Below are positions 1-5,145 of a DNA stretch of 5,145 nt, piece by piece; the stretch's first letter is position 1, and each line of letters starts with the position of its first letter. The notes below the pieces were generated by a model. That model saw only the letters and a list, made by a program, of their open reading frames with translations, had not been told where the DNA came from and did not search any database. The stretch covers positions 1 to 5,145 of the forward strand of contig JAEZZV010000235.1 of the NCBI GenBank assembly GCA_023418375.1, written 5' to 3'. A program made the position numbers and the translations under genes. This stretch comes from Actinomycetes bacterium. GTDB taxonomy: Bacteria > Actinomycetota > Actinomycetes > Actinomycetales > Cellulomonadaceae.

Positions 1-510
1 ACGCTGGCCACCCTCGCCGCCGCCGACCCCGGCGCGCGTCGCGCGAGCACCTGGGAGGAGTGGACGACGGGGCTGGCGAGCGCCGACACCGACCTGCTCG
101 TCCTGCTCCCGCACGCCGACGTGCCGAAGGCGACGCTGGAGGTCTCCCGGGCGACGCTGGCGCGCGGGCGCATCGAGGCGCGGCACGTCACGGGCGGGCG
201 CGGCGTCCGGCCGGTCGTCCTGCTGCTGGGCTGCGACACCGCGGGCTCGGCCGAGGACCCCGCCGGGTTCGCCACGCGCTTCCTCACGCGGGACGCCGCC
301 GTCGTCGTCGCGAGCCTGACCATGCTCCGCACGGGGCACGCGGCGCGGCTGGCCGAGCGCCTGGTGACGGATCTGCGCACGGCCGCCGCCGACCGCCGCC
401 GCACGCCCGCAGGGGACCTCGTGACCGCGTTCCGGCGGGCCGCGGTCGCCGACGGGCTGCTCGCGGCGCTGGCGCTCACGGCGTACGGCGACGCGGACTG
501 GACGATCTGA
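1..510 (+). CDS. CHAT-domain (caspase-like) peptidase, C-terminal part
   Basis: This is the last 169 codons of a protein whose start lies left of the window; the frame is open from base 1 to the TGA at 508-510. The fragment looks like the C-terminal half of a CHAT domain, a caspase-clan cysteine peptidase fold. A hydrophobic strand ends in a histidine (LLVLLPHAD, His at window residue 38). Forty residues later another strand ends in a cysteine (VVLLLGCDTAG, Cys 78). These fit the His-Cys catalytic pair. A short helix and the strand AAVVVASL follow, then a long helix, and the protein ends in TAYGDADW, which resembles the usual CHAT ending (yGDpdW). The histidine is not in the commonest H-G context, so activity is inferred. 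CHAT proteins usually carry TPR, STAND or other sensor domains upstream; none can be seen here. The next gene follows after 13 bases, so the two are probably cotranscribed. A GTG at 121 is in frame but would cut off the histidine, so it is not the start. Confidence 0.75.
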   Translation, partial: TLATLAAADPGARRASTWEEWTTGLASADTDLLVLLPHADVPKATLEVSRATLARGRIEARHVTGGRGVRPVVLLLGCDTAGSAEDPAGFATRFLTRDAAVVVASLTMLRTGHAARLAERLVTDLRTAAADRRRTPAGDLVTAFRRAAVADGLLAALALTAYGDADWTI

Positions 511-512
511 AC

Positions 513-518
513 GGGAGG
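513..518 (+). promoter_or_regulatory. Shine-Dalgarno site of the MBL-fold gene
   Basis: GGGAGG lies 5 bases before the ATG at 524 and just after the stop codon at 508-510 of the preceding gene. It fixes the start of the metallo-beta-lactamase gene and shows that this gene has its own ribosome entry inside the same transcript. Confidence 0.8.
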
Positions 519-523
519 ACGGC

Positions 524-1588
524 ATGTTCACCGTCGAGATGCTCCCCGCGCAGCGGGGCGACTGCCTGTGGCTGACCTGGGGCGAGGGCGACGACGTGCA
601 CCACGCGCTCGTCGACGCGGGACCGGAGGAGACGATCCCGACGCTCGTGCCCGAGCTCGAGCGGCGGATCGCGGCCCTGCCCGGCCGCACGAACCGCATG
701 GAGCTGCTGGTGGTGACGCACGTCGACACCGACCACGTGCTGGGCGTCGTGTCGCTGCTGTCGGACCCGCGGCGCGTCCCGCTCTTCAGGGACATCTGGT
801 TCAACGGGTACCGCCACCTGGGCGCGGACCTGCTCGGGGGCCTCGACGGCGAGCGCCTCACCGCGTCCCTCCTCGGGCACGAGGACCGCTGGAACCGCGC
901 CTTCGGCGGCGGCCCGGTGGCGCTGCCCGACGACGGCCCGCCCCCCGTCGTGACCCTGCGCGGCGGCCTGACGCTCACGGTCATCGGACCGCGACCGGCG
1001 ACGCTGGCCAAGCTCGCCCCGGAGTGGGAGGAGGCGGTCCGCGAGGCGCACCTCCTGCCCGGCCAGGGCGCGCCGATCGTGCGTGCGTCGTGGCGGCGCG
1101 ACGAGCTGCTCGGCTTCGACGTCGACGCGCTCGCCGCCGCGCCCTACCGCCGCGACCGGAGCGTGCCGAACGCCGCGGGCATCACGCTCGTCGCCGAGTA
1201 CGCGGGCAAGCGCGTGCTGCTGCTGGGGGACGCGCCGTCGGAGGAGGTGCTGCCGGGCCTCGCGCGGCTCGGAGCGGGACCGCACCGGTTCGCCGCGGTG
1301 AAGATGAGCCACCACGGCTCGCGCGCGAACACGTCTCCGGCGTTCCTGGAGCAGGTGCGGTCGAAGACCTGGCTGGTCTCGACCGACGGCGCGGGCCACC
1401 ACCACCCGAACCCGGAGGCGCTCGCGCGCGTGGTGACGACCCAGCGCCGCCCGACCTTCGTGTTCAACCACGTGAGCGAGTACGTGCAGGACTGGGTCGA
1501 CGGCGCCGGCGAGCGCTGGCAGGTGCGGCTGCCGCGGCGACGCCGCGACGGCAGGTACGCGACCGGGGTGAAGGTGAGCGTGCGCTGA
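524..1588 (+). CDS. ComEC-like MBL-fold metallo-hydrolase
   Basis: A complete 354-residue protein of the metallo-beta-lactamase fold, in the branch related to the C-terminal hydrolase domain of the DNA-uptake protein ComEC. The family signs appear in order. GDC is at residues 12-14 and LVDAG at 29-33. The metal motif THVDTDH is at 65-71, with the ComEC-type Asp in place of the second His of the classic HxHxDH. N-A-A-G-I precedes LLLGDA (Asp 236), then comes SHHGS at 262-266, and GHHHPNP has histidines at 292-294. These residues should hold two metal ions, probably Zn or Mn. No membrane segment or signal peptide is visible, so it should be a free cytoplasmic enzyme, unlike ComEC itself. About 165 residues separate the metal motif from GDA; this long stretch contains DIWFNGYRH (90-98) and may set the substrate. 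Hydrolysis of a nucleic acid or nucleotide phosphodiester is the likely activity, by analogy only. The gene is downstream of, and probably cotranscribed with, the CHAT peptidase, which suggests a shared conflict or regulated cell-death role. The ATG at 524 has a strong ribosome site. Confidence 0.88.
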   Translation: MFTVEMLPAQRGDCLWLTWGEGDDVHHALVDAGPEETIPTLVPELERRIAALPGRTNRMELLVVTHVDTDHVLGVVSLLSDPRRVPLFRDIWFNGYRHLGADLLGGLDGERLTASLLGHEDRWNRAFGGGPVALPDDGPPPVVTLRGGLTLTVIGPRPATLAKLAPEWEEAVREAHLLPGQGAPIVRASWRRDELLGFDVDALAAAPYRRDRSVPNAAGITLVAEYAGKRVLLLGDAPSEEVLPGLARLGAGPHRFAAVKMSHHGSRANTSPAFLEQVRSKTWLVSTDGAGHHHPNPEALARVVTTQRRPTFVFNHVSEYVQDWVDGAGERWQVRLPRRRRDGRYATGVKVSVR

Positions 1589-1600
1589 GCCCCGCTCAGC
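1584..1600. terminator. Two-way hairpin over both stop codons
   Basis: GCTGAGC-CCC-GCTCAGC is a perfect 7-bp inverted repeat with a 3-base loop. It contains the TGA of the + strand hydrolase (1586-1588) and the TGA of the - strand secreted protein (1596-1598). The stem is identical from either strand, so it can fold in both transcripts. There is no T-run on either side, so it is not a classic intrinsic terminator. Actinobacterial terminators often lack the U-tract; alternatively it could act as a 3' stability structure. Confidence 0.55.
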
Positions 1601-2615
1601 CGCGGGAGACGATCGCCTGGATCTCCGCGACGGGGACCTCGGCCGTCGTGACCATGTCCTGGTCCGGGAGCTGGGTGGGCGCGCCGCCCGCCGACGACAC
1701 CCACGACGCGGTCCACCGAGCCGTGACCGTCATCGTCGACGTCGGCACCGTGTAGCCGGACTTCACCGGCTGGTTCGCGCTGGACCGGAAGAAGGTGAGG
1801 GCGCACGACGTGCTGCCCGCCCCCTCCGACCACGGCGTCCCTGCGTCCGGGCACGAGACGGCGTCCGCGCCTGGGGCCGACACGGTCAGCTCCGCGAGCT
1901 GGGCGTCCACGCGCGCCCACTGCCCACCGTCCACGCGCGCGGTGACGGACGCGGTGACCGGTGCGTCGTCCATCCACACCCAGGTGTCGGTGTTGATGAT
2001 CGTCGCCCCCGAGCCCGGCAGCCGCGGGTTCCACTGCACCGTCCCCCGGGGCAGGTCCATCGCCTCGAACGCGACCTGGGCCAGCACCTCCGGGGGCACC
2101 CGGACCTCCACGGGCGGGGGCGGGTCGCCCGGCACCACGAACACCCCCGGGTGCGTGCGGTAGTAGTTGATCGCCACGTCGCCGGGAGTGTCGAACGCGC
2201 AGGTCGGCTCCCACCAGCGGCCCTCGGTGTCGGTGGCGTGGTCCTCGTAGCCCTGGTTCAGCAGGCCCTGCGCCGCGAAGTCGTCCAGCGTGTCGGACTC
2301 GCGCGCCGGGCCGCCGACCTTCCAGTACTCGTAGTACTCGTACCCGGTCATCCCCGGGCCGTACCAGCACTGCGGCGCCACCCGGCGCACCGACGACGAC
2401 GAGAACGTTCGGCCCCCGGTCGTCGAGCCCGCCACCTCGATCTGGACCGCGACCGAGCCGCCCTCGTTGCTGGCGTCGACCTCCGGGGTCGACGTGCCGC
2501 CGCCGTCGGCCGGACCGCCGGGGTTCTGGAAGTCCGTGCCGAGGGCGCCGCCCAGGAGGGCGACCGCGAGGCTCGGGGCCACGGCCGCGGCGCCGAGGGC
2601 CCGCCACGTCAGCAT
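1596..2615 (-). CDS. Secreted actinobacterial protein, often mislabelled ATP/GTP-binding
   Basis: A complete 339-residue protein that appears exported. The N-terminus has one Arg (R5), then a hydrophobic stretch (about residues 6-25) and a plausible signal peptidase site after ALG (24-26). A Gly/Pro/Asp/Thr-rich linker follows (27-75). The mature part has four cysteines (C83, C139, C255, C271) that could form two disulfides, which fits life outside the membrane. The C-terminal half has features I recognise from an actinobacterial secreted family: a TDTWVWMDD segment (209-217), a Cys-containing GTPW region near 259, FFRSSANQP (275-283), repeated Thr/Trp strands (TVTARWTASW, 296-305) and an ending like VAEIQAIVSRG. 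The strands suggest a beta-sandwich, perhaps PKD-like. There is no Walker motif, so the common database label 'ATP/GTP-binding' has no support. The function is unknown. The start codon overlaps the stop of the upstream lipoprotein gene, so translation is probably coupled. A weak GAGGG lies 9 bases before the ATG. Confidence 0.75.
   Translation of the reverse strand: MLTWRALGAAAVAPSLAVALLGGALGTDFQNPGGPADGGGTSTPEVDASNEGGSVAVQIEVAGSTTGGRTFSSSSVRRVAPQCWYGPGMTGYEYYEYWKVGGPARESDTLDDFAAQGLLNQGYEDHATDTEGRWWEPTCAFDTPGDVAINYYRTHPGVFVVPGDPPPPVEVRVPPEVLAQVAFEAMDLPRGTVQWNPRLPGSGATIINTDTWVWMDDAPVTASVTARVDGGQWARVDAQLAELTVSAPGADAVSCPDAGTPWSEGAGSTSCALTFFRSSANQPVKSGYTVPTSTMTVTARWTASWVSSAGGAPTQLPDQDMVTTAEVPVAEIQAIVSRG
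2325..2342. repeat. Tandem duplication of a 9-mer inside the secreted-protein gene
   Basis: GTACTCGTA occurs twice in direct tandem and encodes the Tyr/Glu-rich YEYYEYW stretch (residues 92-98 of the secreted protein). It is in frame and probably only reflects repeated use of the same Tyr and Glu codons. Confidence 0.5.
2609..2615 (-). promoter_or_regulatory. ATGCTGA start/stop overlap
   Basis: Read on the - strand, ATGCTGA contains the ATG of the secreted protein and, in another frame, the TGA of the lipoprotein. The final Cys codon (TGC) of the lipoprotein also lies in it. Such overlaps usually mean that ribosomes ending one gene restart on the next, giving matched amounts of both proteins. 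Confidence 0.7.
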
Positions 2616-3247
2616 GTACCGGCGCCCTCGGTCGTGAGGACGGTCCAGAGGCCTTCGGCCGTCGCCCCCCGCGCGAGCGTCACCCTGAGCAGGACCGGGG
2701 CCGCGACGCCGGCCTCCTCCAAGGTCACCGGCCCGTCGGGATCGGTGACGGTGACGGCCGAGTAGTCGTCGCAGCTCGTCGCGACGGCGGTGTCGCCGTC
2801 CACCGCGATGTCACCGATCGTGACGTGGAAGACGCCGCCGACAGTCCAGCCGTCCTCGACGTTGCCCGCCGCCAGCCGTGCCATCTCCGCCTGGATCTCC
2901 GCGGAGGTGAACACCGCGAAACCCGGGCTCGCCACGTTCGTGCGCATGGTCCGCCAGTACTCCAGGCGGTAGGTGGACATCCAGTTGAAGACGTCCGCCT
3001 CGTCGCCGGACAGCTCCGGCAGGTCCTCGAAGACGATGCCCAGCTCCGGGTCGGACAGGTCCACGACCGTGCCCGCGATCGACGTCGGCGACTCCGAGGG
3101 GGTCGGCGTCGGCGTCTCCTCCGGGGTCGACGACGCGGTCGGCGAGGCCGTCAGGCCCGGCATGTCCTCGTCGCTGCTGCCCGAGCACGCGGCCACCGCC
3201 AGCACCACGACCGCGCACGCCACCCCTGCCGCCACCGCTCGACGCAC
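2609..3247 (-). CDS. Lipoprotein with Thr/Pro linker and possible NTF2-like domain
   Basis: A 212-residue lipoprotein. I take the GTG at 3247 as the start: GGGGAGGAGA lies 5 bases before it, and the protein then opens with VRRAV, a hydrophobic segment and the lipobox V-A-A-C (lipid-bearing Cys 21). An open frame continues upstream to 3388, but it would put the signal peptide inside the protein and overlap the neighbouring gene. After the lipobox comes a Ser/Thr/Pro/Glu-rich linker (22-58), which holds the domain away from the membrane. The rest (about 80-212) starts with an aromatic helix (VFNWMSTYRLEYW, 86-98) and continues into beta strands, recalling NTF2/SnoaL-like lipoprotein domains, but this is only a weak likeness. 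Two cysteines, C159 and the very last residue C212, could form a disulfide. The protein is likely anchored on the outer face of the membrane. Function is unknown. Its end overlaps the start of the secreted protein downstream, so the two probably work together. Confidence 0.78.
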   Translation of the reverse strand: MRRAVAAGVACAVVVLAVAACSGSSDEDMPGLTASPTASSTPEETPTPTPSESPTSIAGTVVDLSDPELGIVFEDLPELSGDEADVFNWMSTYRLEYWRTMRTNVASPGFAVFTSAEIQAEMARLAAGNVEDGWTVGGVFHVTIGDIAVDGDTAVATSCDDYSAVTVTDPDGPVTLEEAGVAAPVLLRVTLARGATAEGLWTVLTTEGAGTC

Positions 3248-3252
3248 CGACG

Positions 3253-3262
3253 TCTCCTCCCC
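3253..3262 (-). promoter_or_regulatory. Shine-Dalgarno site deciding the lipoprotein start
   Basis: On the - strand this reads GGGGAGGAGA, 5 bases ahead of the GTG at 3247-3245. It is the strongest ribosome site in this part of the window and supports the GTG over the longer upstream open frame. Confidence 0.75.
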
Positions 3263-3276
3263 TTGGCCCGGGCGCC

Positions 3277-3304
3277 ACCCTACCGAAACGGACATCCCCG
3301 GCAC
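3277..3304 (-). promoter_or_regulatory. Weak candidate promoter for the lipoprotein operon
   Basis: The 64-base gap between the oxidoreductase stop and the lipoprotein start holds TAGGGT (3282-3277 on the - strand), which fits the loose actinobacterial -10 pattern TAnnnT. GTGCCG lies 16 bases upstream, matching only 3 of 6 bases of a standard -35. Such matches arise easily by chance. Read-through from the oxidoreductase gene is an equally good explanation. Confidence 0.25.
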
Positions 3305-3311
3305 GGCGATC

Positions 3312-4655
3312 TCAGCCGACCGGGCCGAACACGCGGTCGGTGTAGGCGTTGGCGAACCGGCCCTCGGGGTCCACGCGCGCGCGGACACGGCGGACGTCCG
3401 CCAGGCGCGGGTAGAGCGTCGACAGCCGCTCGACGCCCAGGCTGTGCAGCTTGCCCCAGTGCGGCCGTCCGCCGACCGCGCCCATGATCGCCTCGACCGC
3501 GTCGAAGTACCGCTCGTGCGGCAGCCGGTGGTACTGGTGCACCGCGACGTAGGCCGTGGCGCGGCCGTGCGCGGTGGACAGCCAGACGTCGTCGGGCCCG
3601 GCGAACCGCAGCTCCATGGGGAACGGCACGGGCTCGCGCGTCCGGCGCAGCCACCCGTCCACCTCGGTGACGACGTCGCGCAGCGACTCCAGGGGCACCG
3701 CGTACTCCATCTCGCGGAAGACGACGCGGCGCGGGCTGACGAACACCTGGGCCGACGGACCCGCGTACGTGCGGTCCGACAGCAGCCGCGCGGCGACGCC
3801 GTTGACCGCGGGCACGACGCGCGGCGCGGCGGCGGCGAGCCGGTTCGTCAGCTCGAAGACGCCGTTGCTGAGCAGCTCGTCGTCGACCCAGCGGCGGGCC
3901 GGGCCGGGGCCAGGCGGCGGGGCCCCGCCCGGGGCCAGGCGGTCGTTGCGCTTGACCAGGGCCCGCCGGGTGAAGGGGAACCAGAAGAGGTCGACGTGGT
4001 CGGTGGTGGCGAGCCAGCCGTCCGGGCCGTCGAGGCGGTCGAGCACGTCGTGGAGGTCGTGCGTCTCCTCGCGCGCACGGAGCGTGAACGCCGGCACGGC
4101 CCGCAGGGTGACCGCGACGAGCACGCCGAGCGCCCCCAGGCCGAGCCGGGCCGCCTCGAACAGCTCGGGATCGCCGGTGGCGTCGGCCTCGCGCACCTCA
4201 CCGTCGGCCGTGACCAGGCGCACGCCCGCGACCTGGCCCGCCAGCCCGCCGACCCGCATCCCCGTGCCGTGCGTGCCCGTGGAGATCGCGCCGGCGATCG
4301 ACTGGTGGTCGATGTCCCCGAGGTTCGCCATGGCCAGGCCGCGGCGGGCGAGCGCGCGGTTCAGCGCCCGGAGCCGGATGCCCGCGCCCACGGTGACCAG
4401 CGCGGTCCCGTCCGCCTGCGGCTCCACGCCCTCCACGGCGTCGAGCGCGTCGAGGTTGAGCAGCACGCCGTCGGTGGCCGCGCAGTCGGTGAAGGAGTGC
4501 CCACCGCCGACGGCGCGGACCCGCAGGCCGTTCCGTCCGGCCCAGCGCACGGCGCGCACGACGTCGGCCTCGCCGCGTGGGCGCCAGAAGCGTGCGGCGC
4601 GCACGTCGACGGTCCCGGACCAGTTGCGCCAGACCCCCGGCGTGCGGCTCGTCAT
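3312..4655 (-). CDS. FAD-linked aldonolactone oxidase/dehydrogenase (ALO family)
   Basis: A complete 447-residue flavoprotein of the VAO superfamily with an N-terminal FAD_binding_4 domain and a C-terminal ALO domain, the group of L-gulono-1,4-lactone dehydrogenase and D-arabinono-1,4-lactone oxidase. The start (MTSRTPGVWRNWSG) has the family's typical W-x-N-W opening. The FAD site is VRAVGGGHSFTD (46-57); His 53 is where some relatives attach FAD covalently. AGAISTGTHGTG (121-132) is the second FAD-binding stretch. Near the C-terminus are PHWGK (398-402), with the conserved active-site-region His and Lys, then DPEGRF (429-434) and NAY (436-438). Length matches bacterial members. It should oxidise a sugar lactone or related polyol at FAD; the exact substrate, and whether oxygen or another acceptor takes the electrons, cannot be read from the sequence. 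There is no signal peptide. The ATG has only a weak AGG before it. It is transcribed away from the PLP enzyme gene across 46 bases. Confidence 0.92.
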   Translation of the reverse strand: MTSRTPGVWRNWSGTVDVRAARFWRPRGEADVVRAVRWAGRNGLRVRAVGGGHSFTDCAATDGVLLNLDALDAVEGVEPQADGTALVTVGAGIRLRALNRALARRGLAMANLGDIDHQSIAGAISTGTHGTGMRVGGLAGQVAGVRLVTADGEVREADATGDPELFEAARLGLGALGVLVAVTLRAVPAFTLRAREETHDLHDVLDRLDGPDGWLATTDHVDLFWFPFTRRALVKRNDRLAPGGAPPPGPGPARRWVDDELLSNGVFELTNRLAAAAPRVVPAVNGVAARLLSDRTYAGPSAQVFVSPRRVVFREMEYAVPLESLRDVVTEVDGWLRRTREPVPFPMELRFAGPDDVWLSTAHGRATAYVAVHQYHRLPHERYFDAVEAIMGAVGGRPHWGKLHSLGVERLSTLYPRLADVRRVRARVDPEGRFANAYTDRVFGPVG

Positions 4656-4701
4656 GATCGCCTGACTACCGGTGGGCGTCCGGGCCCGTCAAGATGACAC
4701 G
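4656..4701. promoter_or_regulatory. Divergent intergenic region with candidate promoters
   Basis: These 46 bases must hold the start signals for both flanking genes unless promoters lie inside the coding regions. On the - strand TTGACG (4692-4687) is a good -35 match. The hexamer 18 bases on, TAGTCA, is a poor -10. On the + strand CAAGAT (4690-4695) could be a -10, which would put the transcript start at about the GTG at 4702. TGAC (4663-4666) and GTCA (4688-4691) are inverted at the two ends, and GCCCGG-type palindromes lie between; no known operator was recognised. Confidence 0.35.
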
Positions 4702-5145
4702 GTGATCTCCGGTGAATGCCGAGCGGCGGTGGCTGACCTGGCCGCGCCCCTGGCCGTGGTGGACCTCGCCGCGTTCGACGCCAACGCCGCCGAGCTGCTC
4801 CGCCGCGCCGCCGGCCGGCCGGTGCGGCTCGCGACCAAGTCGGTCCGCGTCCCCGCGCTGGTCGAGCGCGCGCTCGCCGCCGGCTTCTCCGGGCTGATGG
4901 CCTACTCCGTGCGCGAGGCCGCGTGGTGGGTACGCCGCGGCGTCACGGACGTGCTGGTGGGCTACCCAAGTGTCGACGTCGCGGCCCTCGCCGAGATCGC
5001 CCAGGACCCTGCGCTGCGCGCCTCGGTCACGCTCATGGTCGACGACATCGCGCACCTGGACCTGCTCGACCGCGCCCGGGCGACGACCGGCGCCGGCGAC
5101 GCCGCCGTCCGCGTGTGCCTGGACGTGGACGCGTCGCTCGTGCCG
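4702..5145 (+). CDS. PLP fold-type III amino acid deaminase/aldolase, N-terminal part
   Basis: The first 148 codons of a gene that runs off the right edge. The protein resembles the alanine racemase N-terminal barrel as found in D-threonine aldolase-like proteins and actinobacterial 'amino acid deaminase/aldolase' entries. It begins the domain with APLAVVDLAAFDANAAEL (15-32). The putative PLP Schiff-base lysine is Lys 46 in RLATKSVRVP. A barrel pattern of helices and strands follows (GFSGLMAYSVREAAWW, then VTDVLVGYP, SVTLMVDD and VRVCLDVD). Whole proteins of this type are usually near 400 residues, so about a third is present. The reaction could be an aldol cleavage or deamination of a D-amino acid; the substrate is unknown. 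The start is uncertain. GTG at 4702 has no clear ribosome site and may be read from a leaderless message; GTG at 4729 is a second choice, also without a good site. A conserved functional link with the divergent lactone oxidase is suspected from the arrangement. Confidence 0.8.
   Translation, partial: MISGECRAAVADLAAPLAVVDLAAFDANAAELLRRAAGRPVRLATKSVRVPALVERALAAGFSGLMAYSVREAAWWVRRGVTDVLVGYPSVDVAALAEIAQDPALRASVTLMVDDIAHLDLLDRARATTGAGDAAVRVCLDVDASLVP

Noticed and set aside
476..1471. A 331-codon open frame on the - strand opposite the MBL gene.
   Set aside because: It is a shadow of a gene with clear metal-binding motifs on the other strand; its product is Arg/Val/His-rich with no recognisable domain.
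1144..2607. A 487-codon open frame on the - strand covering the secreted-protein gene and part of the MBL gene.
   Set aside because: It is out of frame with the secreted protein, crosses the convergent stop-codon hairpin and yields Gly/Arg-rich sequence without motifs.
3100..3150. Repetitive GGCGTCGGCGTC-like DNA that could be taken for a repeat array.
   Set aside because: It encodes the Thr/Pro/Ser/Glu linker of the lipoprotein and is explained by repeated codons.
3265..3291. Short palindromes (GCCCGGGC, and CCG-AAA-CGG) in the gap before the lipoprotein, considered as a terminator for the lactone oxidase.
   Set aside because: Stems are only 3-4 bp, no T-run follows, and such palindromes are expected by chance at this GC content.
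3248..3388. Longer N-terminus for the lipoprotein, starting at 3388.
   Set aside because: It would overlap the end of the lactone oxidase and bury the signal peptide and lipobox about 50 residues in; the GTG at 3247 has a strong ribosome site.
2973..4697. A 574-codon open frame on the + strand, longer than any annotated gene here.
   Set aside because: It runs antisense to the well-supported lactone oxidase and the lipoprotein start. Its product is low-complexity (Arg/Ala/Val/Gly-rich) with no domain, as expected from GC-rich DNA with few stop codons.
4712..4897. A short + strand frame beginning with ATG at 4712.
   Set aside because: It is Pro/Ser/Trp-rich and overlaps the PLP enzyme in another frame. 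The ATG is tempting as a start but is not in the conserved frame.
4666..5055. A 129-codon - strand open frame upstream of the lactone oxidase.
   Set aside because: It is antisense to the PLP enzyme, whose frame shows conserved barrel features and the PLP lysine; the antisense product has no recognisable features.

Overview
The window is very GC-rich, with G or C at almost every third codon position, GTG as well as ATG starts, strong GGAGG ribosome sites and almost no intergenic DNA. This points to a high-GC actinobacterium. The secreted-protein families and the Asp/Glu/Thr/Pro-rich lipoprotein linker suit Micrococcales such as Cellulomonas relatives, but genus placement is inference only. No RNA genes, CRISPR arrays, insertion sequences or attachment sites were seen.

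Region 1 (1-1588, + strand) is a two-gene unit. A gene cut by the left edge encodes the C-terminal end of a CHAT-type (caspase-like) peptidase. Thirteen bases after its stop, behind a strong ribosome site, lies a complete, soluble, ComEC-like metallo-beta-lactamase-fold hydrolase. A caspase-like protease paired with a possible nuclease-type hydrolase is the kind of combination found in bacterial conflict/anti-phage loci. This is the most interesting part of the window, but the sensor or regulatory part would lie outside the left edge.

Region 2 (1584-1600) is the convergent junction. Only 7 bases separate the two stop codons, and a perfect 7-bp inverted repeat contains both of them, a likely two-way terminator.

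Region 3 (1596-3247, - strand) is a two-gene cell-envelope operon. A lipoprotein with a clear lipobox comes first; its stop codon overlaps the start of a secreted protein by 7 bases. The secreted protein belongs to an actinobacterial family that databases often mislabel 'ATP/GTP-binding protein'. Neither has a known function.

Region 4 (3312-5145) holds a complete FAD-dependent aldonolactone oxidase/dehydrogenase (ALO family) on the - strand. Divergent from it, across a 46-base gap, is the first part of a PLP-dependent fold-type III protein (amino acid deaminase/aldolase, alanine racemase N-terminal type) that runs off the right edge. The two share one short promoter region. The oxidoreductase may also read through a 64-base gap into the lipoprotein operon.
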